A DNA stretch of 9,253 bases from Bacteroidota bacterium (GTDB taxonomy: Bacteria; Bacteroidota; Bacteroidia; Bacteroidales; Tenuifilaceae): assembly GCA_023406715.1 (NCBI GenBank), contig JAEXVC010000254.1:1-9253 (forward strand), read 5' to 3'. A model generated the notes under the pieces. It saw nothing but the letters and a program-made list of their open reading frames with translations. It did no database searches and had not been told where the DNA came from. Below are positions 1 through 5,595 of this stretch, one piece after another (position 1 is the first letter of the stretch; each line of letters opens with the position of its first letter). Made by a program: the position numbers and the translations under genes.

Positions 1-102
1 TACTCACACACAGGTAAACTTCGCGGGGTTCACGGCAAGGTCGATTTCAACGTATTCAACGGAACATCGCTGGAATGGAAACAATACTTGAGTCGTTACT
101 AA
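1..102 (+). CDS. GH25 family lysozyme (muramidase), C-terminal fragment
   Basis: Only the last 33 codons are present, ending at TAA 100-102; the gene starts before the window. The fragment opens with YSHTGKLRGVHGKVDFNVFN. This matches the C-terminal end of glycoside hydrolase family 25 lysozymes, where a (WQ)YSxxGxVxGIxGxVDLNVFNG pattern closes the TIM-like barrel. The Asp at fragment residue 15 (in KVDFN) corresponds to the conserved acidic residue of that last strand. GH25 enzymes cleave the beta-1,4 bond between N-acetylmuramic acid and N-acetylglucosamine in peptidoglycan. The catalytic Asp/Glu pair lies upstream and cannot be checked. The gene runs tail-to-tail into the secreted hydrolase, with only 11 bp between stop codons and no visible terminator hairpin. 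The family call comes from recognising the C-terminal motif and is fairly but not fully secure. Confidence 0.75.
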   Translation, partial: YSHTGKLRGVHGKVDFNVFNGTSLEWKQYLSRY

Positions 103-113
103 AAATGCACTAA

Positions 114-899
114 TTATTTCTTGATGCTGAATAACCAGGGCATCAGGTCTGGCTCACCGAAAGCATTCTCCCAGCTGTTATGGTTGACAAAAGGGTAAAG
201 TGTAAGTTTAGCTTCGCCACCATTTGAGAGAATAGCCTTGTGCATTTGCTTGGAATATTCAACAGAGACCACTTCGTCCATTTCGCCATGAAAAATCCAA
301 AGTTTTACCTTTTTGGCGTATTTCTTTGCCACATCTGGACTACTTCCACCACAAATAGGAAATGCTGCCGCAAAAACCTTTGGCAATCTGTATAGCAACT
401 CGAATGTACCCATACCTCCCATCGATAGGCCACCAACGTAGATTCTGTTTTTGTCCACATACTTTTCCTTTGATATCGACTTAACAAACTTCACAAGCAA
501 ATCCATGGGTGGAGTAGGATTCCCCTCTGGGAAAAACTGAAAGGAGCGAAAACCCTTATCATCCTGATTAATCTTAACGTTTGCCCAGTAGCTATTTATT
601 TCACACTGAGGAAAAATTACAATTGCAGGAAACTTATCCCTAACGGAATCGCTAGCAAACATCGATGCACCATGAGTTAACTGCTTTAGATTATCGGAGC
701 CACGTTCGCCTGCACCGTGCAGGAATACAATTAGTGGATATTTCTGCTTTGGATTGAAATTTTTGGGATACATTATTCTATAGGGTAAAGCAGCATCCTT
801 ACTGCTAAACACTTTTCCCTCGAATAGTTTTGTATAGTCCTGCGCAATTGAATAGGTTAATGATGATAACAATATCAACATGGATAAAAAGTACTTCAT
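114..899 (-). CDS. Secreted alpha/beta hydrolase (prolyl oligopeptidase/esterase-like)
   Basis: This 261-residue protein begins with a signal peptide (hydrophobic core about residues 4-17, likely cleavage after SIAQ, residue 20), so it is exported, presumably to the periplasm. The mature part is a compact alpha/beta-hydrolase. The oxyanion-hole motif is HGAGERG (61-67), the nucleophile elbow is GLSMGG with Ser159, Asp208 lies in GEMDEV and His240 in NHNSW; together they give a complete Ser-Asp-His triad in the usual order. Relatives are annotated as prolyl-oligopeptidase-family, phospholipase/carboxylesterase-like or dienelactone-hydrolase-like proteins, and the substrate (ester or peptide) cannot be read from sequence. 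The ATG at 897-899 is 23 bp downstream of the radC stop with no room for a clear promoter, so co-transcription with radC is likely. Functional coupling to RadC is not implied. Confidence 0.85.
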   Translation of the reverse strand: MKYFLSMLILLSSLTYSIAQDYTKLFEGKVFSSKDAALPYRIMYPKNFNPKQKYPLIVFLHGAGERGSDNLKQLTHGASMFASDSVRDKFPAIVIFPQCEINSYWANVKINQDDKGFRSFQFFPEGNPTPPMDLLVKFVKSISKEKYVDKNRIYVGGLSMGGMGTFELLYRLPKVFAAAFPICGGSSPDVAKKYAKKVKLWIFHGEMDEVVSVEYSKQMHKAILSNGGEAKLTLYPFVNHNSWENAFGEPDLMPWLFSIKK

Positions 900-922
900 G
901 GTTTTAAGTTTTTGTAAATATG

Positions 923-1621
923 CTACAAATTACCATTATCGGCAAACGAGTAGCACTCGTTATCGGTAATAATTAGGTGGTCAAGCAGAGCAATATCGAA
1001 CAGATTTGCGGCATCCTTCAACTTTTTGGTTATGCTCAAATCCTTATCGCTTGGCTTGGGATTACCCGATGGATGATTGTGTGCAATAATTATTGATGAC
1101 GCAAGTTTCTCCACCGCCGCCTTTACAATTATTCGAACATCTACAACCGTTCCAGCAACACCTCCCTGACTCACCCTTACCTTATCAATCACCTTATTTG
1201 CCTTATTAAGCAATAGTGCCCAGAACTCCTCGTGGGGCAAATCGGCAAGCATTGGCTGGAAAATTTCCACAACATCGTGGCTCGATGTAATCCTTTCGCG
1301 GCTCAGCACCTCAACGCCTTTCCTTCGCCTACCTAGTTCCAGTGCGGCTAAAACTGTAATGCCTTTGGCCTCGCCAATTCCTTTAATCTTTGTAATTTGA
1401 TGCAGCGTAAACTTCCCAAGTTCATTCAGATTGTTGTGAGCAAGTGTGAGTAGCCGCTGCGAAACTGCAACCGCAGTTTCATCGGAATTTCCAGAGCGTA
1501 GAAGTATGGCAATGAGCTCCGCATCGCTTAAACTGCCAATACCTTTCTGTAGCATCTTTTCGCGAGGTCTATCCTCAACTGCCCAATCCTTAATTGTAAG
1601 GCGCTTGTATTCCTGTTCCAT
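923..1621 (-). CDS. radC: RadC family JAMM/MPN-domain protein
   Basis: This 232-residue protein has the normal RadC length and two-part layout. The N-terminal UPF0758 region (about 1-105) includes the RPREKMLQKG and LSDAELIAILLRSG blocks and a helix-hairpin-helix segment, IKGIGEAKGITVLAALELGRR (79-99 region). The C-terminal JAB1/MPN (JAMM) metalloprotease-like domain (about 108-232) carries the zinc motif HxHx7SxxD, with His181, His183, Ser191 and Asp194, and the upstream Glu131 in LPHEEF. All expected metal ligands are present. Despite its name, RadC is no longer thought to be a general DNA-repair factor, and its substrate is unknown. The ATG at 1619-1621 has no Shine-Dalgarno sequence. I found no good promoter match in the AT-rich 187-bp divergent gap before the DUF3298 gene. 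It is probably the first gene of a two-gene unit with the hydrolase. Confidence 0.95.
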   Translation of the reverse strand: MEQEYKRLTIKDWAVEDRPREKMLQKGIGSLSDAELIAILLRSGNSDETAVAVSQRLLTLAHNNLNELGKFTLHQITKIKGIGEAKGITVLAALELGRRRKGVEVLSRERITSSHDVVEIFQPMLADLPHEEFWALLLNKANKVIDKVRVSQGGVAGTVVDVRIIVKAAVEKLASSIIIAHNHPSGNPKPSDKDLSITKKLKDAANLFDIALLDHLIITDNECYSFADNGNL

Positions 1622-1808
1622 TTTGATTTTTAATGGATTAATCTAATTTAAACAAATTTCATCAATTTTAAAAACATGTAATTAGCAAATCGGGTTTTAC
1701 GCATATAGCATTGAGTTTAGTTCTTATGAATCATTGGCGAATTAATTAACTATCCAACAATTCTAATGGAAATTATTGCTACTTTCGCCAGAATTCAAAT
1801 ATCCTTCT

Positions 1809-2609
1809 ATGATTAAGAACTTTAACTGGAAATTTCCTTTATTACTACTCATCGTGGTTGGAGGATACTATATTTATAGCACAAATTTTAGCAATCCACG
1901 CACTCCCCTAACCATTGTTGCCGATTCTGTGGTTTTTAAAAGGGGCTGTAACAACGCTGAGTCTGCTTGTTTAAAGCTAAACTTTTCATTCCCAGCATTC
2001 CCCGAAAAGATTTCCAGTAAATTATCCGAAAATATTTATTCTGATTATCTTTTGATGATTGAGGATAGCACAGAGGTTAGCCAGATTGAAGCATTTAAAA
2101 ATAAACTGGTAGACATTTCCTACAGGTACGATAGTTCCTTTGTGGATTTTTCAAGTTCTTTCCCCAACGCATCCAATATTGAATGGTTTGTAAAAATAAA
2201 TTTTGAGGTGGTGAGAAATGATGGAAAAATACTTACCCTCAGGTACTTTTATGCCGATTATATGGGTGGAGCACATGGAATGCAAAGCTACCACTACAAA
2301 AACCTTGACATAAGAAAATCGAAAAAAATTGAATTGGCTGATATTTTTGAAAATATTGATGATTTTTACAAAGTAGCCGAAACGGCCTTCAACGAAAAAT
2401 ACCAATCGGACAGAGATTCTGGAGCATTTTGGTTTGCCAATAACAAATATGAACTTCCGCAGGAGTATGGATTTGGCAGCAAAGCATTTATTCTCCATTA
2501 CAATGCCTATGAGATTGCCAGCTATGCTCAGGGCGATATAACTATTGAAATTCCCTACTCAAAACTCAAGGGATTACTAAAATCGAATTGGAATTACCTA
2601 AACGAATAA
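1809..2609 (+). CDS. Membrane-anchored DUF3298 (RsiV-like) domain protein
   Basis: Starting at ATG 1809 gives 266 residues with a short basic N-terminus, one hydrophobic segment (about 9-23, FPLLLLIVVGGYYIY) and a large extracytoplasmic part. That segment could be an uncleaved anchor or a signal peptide. The C-terminal half shows the DUF3298 pattern: YFYADYMGGAHGMQSY around 147-161, a LADIF segment (176-180), and the closing block YEIASYAQGDITIEIPYSKLKG (234-255 region). Residues about 30-145 probably form the DUF4163 module that commonly precedes DUF3298, as in PdaC- and RsiV-type proteins. Cys47 and Cys54 could form a disulfide. An in-frame TTG at 1776 would add 11 residues before the anchor; I prefer the ATG because it gives a normal N-region. 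Function is unknown. In some relatives the module binds lysozyme or acts on peptidoglycan, so cell-envelope work is a reasonable guess. The gene ends at a strong terminator shared with rpsT. Confidence 0.85.
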   Translation: MIKNFNWKFPLLLLIVVGGYYIYSTNFSNPRTPLTIVADSVVFKRGCNNAESACLKLNFSFPAFPEKISSKLSENIYSDYLLMIEDSTEVSQIEAFKNKLVDISYRYDSSFVDFSSSFPNASNIEWFVKINFEVVRNDGKILTLRYFYADYMGGAHGMQSYHYKNLDIRKSKKIELADIFENIDDFYKVAETAFNEKYQSDRDSGAFWFANNKYELPQEYGFGSKAFILHYNAYEIASYAQGDITIEIPYSKLKGLLKSNWNYLNE

Positions 2610-2615
2610 AATAAG

Positions 2616-2641
2616 AAAAGCCCCAATAATTGGGGCTTTTT
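2616..2641. terminator. Bidirectional intrinsic terminator between DUF3298 gene and rpsT
   Basis: A perfect 11-bp stem pairs AAAAGCCCCAA (2616-2626) with TTGGGGCTTTT (2630-2640) around a 3-nt loop. It lies 7 bp after the stop of the plus-strand gene and 21 bp beyond the stop of the minus-strand rpsT. The A-run on one side and T-run on the other give a GC stem followed by U residues in both directions, so it can end both convergent transcripts. Confidence 0.9.
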
Positions 2642-2661
2642 CATATAATGATACAGAATAA

Positions 2662-2916
2662 TTACGCTAGAACGTTAACGTGCTTCTGAATAGAACTCTT
2701 TAGGTTAGCAGCTTTGTTCTTGTGTATGATACTCTTTTTTGCAAGTTTATCAAGCAAAGCAGTTACCTTAGGTAACATTTCAGTTGCAACAGCCTTATCG
2801 GTAGTTGTTCTAATGGCCTTTAGAGCATTACGAGTGGTTTTAGCAAAATATCTGTTATGAATTCTGCGTGCCTCAGTCTGTCTAATTCTCTTTACCGATG
2901 ATTTATGATTTGCCAT
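2662..2916 (-). CDS. rpsT: 30S ribosomal protein S20
   Basis: This 84-residue, strongly basic, all-helical protein is full length for bacterial S20. It has the typical N-terminus MANHKSSVKRIRQTEARR, the central TRNALKAIR helix, and the C-terminal block LAKKSIIHKNKAANLKSSI. S20 binds 16S rRNA early in 30S assembly, contacting the 5' domain and helix 44. The ATG at 2914-2916 follows an AT-rich stretch (TATTAAAGAG) with no real anti-16S match. It begins only 26 nt after the 3' end of tRNA-Glu on the same strand, with no promoter-like sequence between, so it is most likely expressed from the promoter upstream of the tRNA. The transcript ends at the hairpin at 2616-2641. Confidence 0.98.
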   Translation of the reverse strand: MANHKSSVKRIRQTEARRIHNRYFAKTTRNALKAIRTTTDKAVATEMLPKVTALLDKLAKKSIIHKNKAANLKSSIQKHVNVLA

Positions 2917-2942
2917 CTCTTTAATATTTTGTTCTTGTTTAG

Positions 2943-3014
2943 TAGCCCGTAGGGGAATCGAACCCCTGTTACCAGGATGAAAACCTGACGTCCTAACCCC
3001 TAGACGAACGGGCC
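2943..3014 (-). tRNA. tRNA-Glu (anticodon TTC)
   Basis: A complete 72-nt cloverleaf can be folded on the minus strand. The acceptor stem is GGCCCGT/ACGGGCT with a G1-U72 wobble and discriminator A. The D stem is GTCT/GGAC. The anticodon stem is TCAGG/CCTGG around the loop TTTTCAT, giving anticodon TTC. The T stem is AGGGG/CCCCT around TTCGATT. The CCA end is not encoded (the next bases are CT), so it must be added after transcription. This reads GAA/GAG codons. It lies 26 nt upstream of rpsT and 44 nt downstream of a strong promoter match, which suggests a tRNA-rpsT transcript that RNase P and 3'-end processing would cut. Confidence 0.97.
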
Positions 3015-3022
3015 TTAAAAAT

Positions 3023-3051
3023 CTTTGTTAAGTGGTGTTACCTTATCAAAG
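3023..3051 (-). promoter_or_regulatory. Imperfect hairpin in the tRNA-Glu/rpsT leader
   Basis: On the minus strand the leader reads CTTTGATAAG, then a 9-nt loop, then CTTAACAAAG: nine base pairs interrupted by one A-A mismatch. It lies 8 nt before the mature 5' end of the tRNA, and its outer edge coincides with the predicted transcription start. It could guide 5' processing or simply be chance in AT-rich DNA. No ribosomal-protein binding site is recognised in it. Confidence 0.35.
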
Positions 3052-3057
3052 CGGGTG

Positions 3058-3089
3058 CAAAGGTATATGAATTTTTATTTCCTGCAAAA
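3058..3089 (-). promoter_or_regulatory. Bacteroidota-type promoter for tRNA-Glu and rpsT
   Basis: On the minus strand, TTTTG (3085-3089) is followed after exactly 19 nt by TACCTTTG (3058-3065). This fits the primary sigma-factor promoter of Bacteroidota (TTG near -33, TAnnTTTG near -7) in both sequence and spacing. The start of transcription would fall at about 3050-3053, some 36-40 nt before the tRNA. It is the best promoter match in the window, as expected for a stable RNA/ribosomal-protein unit. Confidence 0.75.
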
Positions 3090-3140
3090 GTTTTTCAAAA
3101 AAAATGAAAAAATATTTTTGGATGATTTTTTCAAAATCAT
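3090..3140 (-). terminator. Possible AT-rich terminator overlapping the mpl stop codon
   Basis: A perfect 8-bp inverted repeat, ATGATTTT (3122-3129) and AAAATCAT (3133-3140) with a 3-nt loop, includes the mpl TGA stop (3137-3139). Beyond it on the minus strand come two T-rich runs (about 3096-3116) before the next promoter begins at 3089. The stem has little GC, so its strength as a terminator is doubtful, but it is the only candidate between mpl and the tRNA promoter. Confidence 0.4.
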
Positions 3141-4507
3141 TTCTTCCCTACTATTTTTTCAGCCAATTCCTGCAGATTTAAACCCGAAAAATTTCCTGAA
3201 GTCATTATAAGTAGATTCTTATTTTCCCAGTTAAAACCATCTAACTTCGATAAAAGTTCCGAGGAATCAGTGTAAACCTGAAGGTCTTGCTGACCAAACC
3301 CTGCCTTAACCTCATCAATGCTGATTTGAGGAAGTCGCTTGTGCTCTATGGTGTGAGGATTGAAGTACACCATCGGAAAATCGGCTCCAAGCAGAGTATC
3401 CTTATACTGCGACAGAAAATCCTTATTCAAACTGCTGAATGTGTGCAACTCAAAGCAGGCAATCAACTCGCGGTTTGGGTATGCCTCGCGAACCGCCTTT
3501 AGCGTAGCACCAACTTTCGATGGGGAGTGAGCAAAATCCAGAAAAACCCTTGTTGAATCATTCTCTGCTAAGCACTGTAGGCGCTTTGCCGCTCCTTTAA
3601 AAGTTCCAATGGCGCTGTAGAATTGCGAATCGGTTACACCAAGCAAACTGCATACAACCTTGGTTGCACCTATATTCTGCACATTATGCTTCCCAAAAAC
3701 TTTCAGCGGAAAAGTGTTTCCGTTGGAAACAAGTGAGTAGTTTCCAGCATTATCCACAGAATACTCCTGAGTTGAGTATGGTATATAGTTAATGTCCTTC
3801 CTTTTCGATGATTTTACCACATCAACAACCTCAGCATCGTCGTTACAATAAATTAGAGTGCCATTGGGTTCAATACAATCAACGAATATTGAGAATTGGT
3901 TTTTGTAATTCTCAAAGGTTGGGAATACATTGATATGGTCCCAGGCAATGCCAGATATAATGGCGATGTTGGGTTTGTACACGTGAAACTTTGGGCGAGG
4001 GTCTATTGGCGAGGTTAAATACTCATCGCCTTCAAAAACGGCAAAATTAGTATCGTGGCTAAAACCAACCATATTATCGAAACCTTCCAACTGTGCACCT
4101 ACCATATAGTCGAAACCAACGCCAGATTGTTTTAAAACGTGCATAATCATTGATGTAATGGTGGTTTTGCCGTGACTTCCACCAACAACTACCCTTGTTT
4201 TGTCTTTGGTTTGCTCGTAAAGGTACTCTGGGTATGAGTATATTTTGATTCCCAGTTCTTTTGCTTTCTGAAGTTCAGGATTATCGGAACGAGCGTGCAT
4301 ACCAAGCACAATTGCATCAAGTTCTGGAGTAATCGCATCGGCATTCCAGCCAGTATATGCGGGCAATAATCCATTATTTTTTAATCGGGTTAGAGATGGT
4401 TCAAATATCTCATCGTCGGAACCAGTTATTTGGTAACCTTTATTTTTAAGCGCAATGGCCAAATTATGCATTGCACTACCGCCTATCGCTATAAAGTGTA
4501 TTTTCAT
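3137..4507 (-). CDS. mpl: UDP-MurNAc:L-alanyl-gamma-D-glutamyl-meso-DAP ligase (murein peptide ligase)
   Basis: This 456-residue enzyme of the Mur ligase superfamily has the standard three domains. An N-terminal nucleotide-binding fold (about 1-100) opens with HFIAIGGSAMHNLA, as in MurC/Mpl. The central ATPase domain carries the P-loop GGSHGKTT (109-116), FEGDEY (158-163) and AWDHINVFPT (188-197). The C-terminal domain follows FGKHNVQNIGA (271-281) and contains DFAHSPSK (324-331). MurC has DYAHHPTE at the last position; the AHSP form, and MH rather than a MurC-type sequence after IGGSA, support Mpl over MurC. Mpl attaches the recycled tripeptide L-Ala-gamma-D-Glu-meso-DAP to UDP-MurNAc in the cytoplasm, using ATP, and so feeds old wall peptide back into precursor synthesis. 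Bacteroidota homologues are often annotated simply as peptidoglycan synthetase. The ATG at 4505-4507 directly follows the left heptamer array. Confidence 0.9.
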   Translation of the reverse strand: MKIHFIAIGGSAMHNLAIALKNKGYQITGSDDEIFEPSLTRLKNNGLLPAYTGWNADAITPELDAIVLGMHARSDNPELQKAKELGIKIYSYPEYLYEQTKDKTRVVVGGSHGKTTITSMIMHVLKQSGVGFDYMVGAQLEGFDNMVGFSHDTNFAVFEGDEYLTSPIDPRPKFHVYKPNIAIISGIAWDHINVFPTFENYKNQFSIFVDCIEPNGTLIYCNDDAEVVDVVKSSKRKDINYIPYSTQEYSVDNAGNYSLVSNGNTFPLKVFGKHNVQNIGATKVVCSLLGVTDSQFYSAIGTFKGAAKRLQCLAENDSTRVFLDFAHSPSKVGATLKAVREAYPNRELIACFELHTFSSLNKDFLSQYKDTLLGADFPMVYFNPHTIEHKRLPQISIDEVKAGFGQQDLQVYTDSSELLSKLDGFNWENKNLLIMTSGNFSGLNLQELAEKIVGKK

Positions 4508-4509
4508 AT

Positions 4510-4544
4510 ATAGACATTAGATATTAGACTCTAGACTTTAGATT
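4510..4544 (-). repeat. Five-copy heptamer array in the mpl leader (left arm)
   Basis: Read on the minus strand, the 35 bp divide exactly into AATCTAA, AGTCTAG, AGTCTAA, TATCTAA and TGTCTAT, consensus WRTCTAA. The last unit ends 2 nt before the mpl ATG. The same array, also oriented toward its gene, stands before the divergent MBL-fold gene at 4703-4737. The two together form an inverted repeat with a 20-bp perfect core (4512-4531 against 4716-4735), or 24 of 25 bp when extended inward. Confidence 0.85.
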
Positions 4545-4560
4545 TACTACAAAACTTTGT

Positions 4561-4568
4561 CAAAAGTA
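4561..4568 (-). promoter_or_regulatory. Candidate -7 element for mpl
   Basis: TACTTTTG on the minus strand fits TAnnTTTG perfectly. No TTG box is seen at the expected distance upstream, so this is a partial match only. It is also half of a small inverted repeat, ACTTT-gtca-AAAGT. A start near 4550-4555 would place the whole heptamer array in the mpl 5' untranslated region. Confidence 0.4.
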
Positions 4569-4668
4569 AAATATTTGGTTGGAAATTATAGTGTTTAATA
4601 TAGTTTTAATAATCATATTAATTCATTCGACTACTCTGATTCATTCCTAAAAAATTCAAACAAACCAC

Positions 4669-4676
4669 TAAATTTG
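4669..4676 (+). promoter_or_regulatory. Candidate -7 element for the MBL-fold gene
   Basis: TAAATTTG is a perfect TAnnTTTG match, again without a clear -33 TTG. Transcription from about 4682 would give a 5' leader of nearly 60 nt that contains the full right heptamer array. Confidence 0.4.
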
Positions 4677-4702
4677 CTGTTCATAATAAATATATAGTTT
4701 TT

Positions 4703-4737
4703 AATCTGTTGTCTTGAGTCTAATATCTAATGTCTGT
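4703..4737 (+). repeat. Five-copy heptamer array before the MBL-fold gene (right arm)
   Basis: The 35 bp divide into AATCTGT, TGTCTTG, AGTCTAA, TATCTAA and TGTCTGT. The unit size, phase and order are as in the left arm, with units 3 and 4 identical. The array ends 3 nt before the ATG at 4741. It is inverted relative to the left arm at DNA level, so each gene reads the units in the same sense direction in its mRNA. Confidence 0.85.
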
Positions 4738-4740
4738 TCT

Positions 4741-5595
4741 ATGAAACTATCTCACTTCAATATATCAAACTTCAAGATAGATGGCGGAGCAATGTTTGGC
4801 GTTGTTCCCAAGGTGATGTGGAATAAGGTTTACCCAGCCGACGAGAACAACCTTATTCCTTTAGCGCTAAAATCGCTAATTGTTGAAAGTGATGGCAGGG
4901 TAATTCTGATTGATGTCGGAATTGGTGATAAACAGGACGAAAAGTTTATGAGCCATGTTTACGCATTTGGCGGCGAAGGATTGATTCAAGGACTTGCTAA
5001 ACGCGGATATAAACCCGAGGATATTACCGATGTTTTGCTAACCCACCTGCATTACGACCACTGTGGCGGAGGAGTTTATCGCGACAGTGATGGCGAACTT
5101 CAACTAACATTCCCCAATGCAAAGTATCACATATCGAGGATACAATGGGAGAATGCCATGAACCCAAACTCTAGGGAGGCCGACACGTATTTACCCGAGA
5201 ATTTGCTTCCTATAAGAGATAGAGGTGCCCTTAACCTAATTAACACTGAAACTGAATTAATTCCAAACCTACATATCCGACTGTTTCACGGGCATACTCC
5301 CGGACAAATTATACCACTAATTAAGCACAAAGGTAAAACGCTTGTGTTCACTGCCGATTTGTTCGCGTTCCGTTCACATTTGCCATTACCCTGGATTATG
5401 AGCTACGACCTTGAACCCTTGAAAACTTTAAAAGAGAAGGAAACTTTCCTGAAGGAGGCTCTAGAGGGTGATTATATTTTCGTTTACCAGCACGATTACT
5501 TTGCCGATTGCAGCAGAGTTTACCAAGCACCTAAGGGCGTTAAAGCAACCGATGGTTTTACGTTTGAACAACTAATGCAGGAGTTGGGCGAATAG
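4741..5595 (+). CDS. MBL-fold metallohydrolase
   Basis: This 284-residue cytoplasmic-type protein has no signal peptide. It has the full metal-binding set of the metallo-beta-lactamase superfamily: THLHYDH (His102, His104, Asp106, His107), His185 in GHTPGQ, Asp206 in TADLF and His251 in YQHDYF. This is the dinuclear-zinc pattern of hydrolase-type members such as N-acyl-homoserine lactonases and other COG0491 proteins. The N-terminal part has VILIDVGIGD (54-63), the usual strand before the metal motif. Substrate is unknown; lactones, thioesters or phosphoesters are all possible, and nothing here points to beta-lactams. I chose ATG 4741 because translation from the in-frame TTG at 4714 would run through the heptamer repeats, which are evidently not coding. 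It is divergent from mpl with matching leaders, and its 3' end overlaps the minus-strand DUF2752-like gene by 24 bp. Confidence 0.88.
   Translation: MKLSHFNISNFKIDGGAMFGVVPKVMWNKVYPADENNLIPLALKSLIVESDGRVILIDVGIGDKQDEKFMSHVYAFGGEGLIQGLAKRGYKPEDITDVLLTHLHYDHCGGGVYRDSDGELQLTFPNAKYHISRIQWENAMNPNSREADTYLPENLLPIRDRGALNLINTETELIPNLHIRLFHGHTPGQIIPLIKHKGKTLVFTADLFAFRSHLPLPWIMSYDLEPLKTLKEKETFLKEALEGDYIFVYQHDYFADCSRVYQAPKGVKATDGFTFEQLMQELGE

Noticed and set aside
1706..1713. TAGCATTG and nearby TACTTTCG (1780-1787) as promoters in the radC/DUF3298 gap
   Set aside because: Each differs from TAnnTTTG at one position and neither has a TTG box at about 19 nt upstream; such matches are expected by chance in AT-rich DNA.
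1776..1808. Extension of the DUF3298 protein to an in-frame TTG at 1776
   Set aside because: ATG 1809 gives a normal short basic N-region before the membrane segment, and the added residues have no supporting feature.
2151..2498. Minus-strand open frame of 115 codons inside the DUF3298 gene
   Set aside because: It lies wholly antisense to a gene with recognisable domain motifs and has no recognisable protein features or start signals.
3025..3210. Plus-strand open frame of 61 codons between tRNA-Glu and mpl
   Set aside because: It covers the tRNA promoter, the A/T tract and the 3' end of mpl on the other strand, and its sequence is low-complexity Phe/Lys.
4510..4737. Heptamer arrays as a CRISPR array or as a miniature transposon with terminal inverted repeats
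   Set aside because: The 7-bp units are contiguous with no spacers, and the inverted arms show no flanking target-site duplication (flanks 4505-4511 and 4736-4742 differ). The arms also stop right at two start codons, which a random insertion would not predict.
4714..4740. Extension of the MBL-fold protein to an in-frame TTG at 4714
   Set aside because: The extra nine codons would be read entirely from the heptamer repeat, which also occurs outside any coding region in the mpl leader; the family N-terminus fits ATG 4741.
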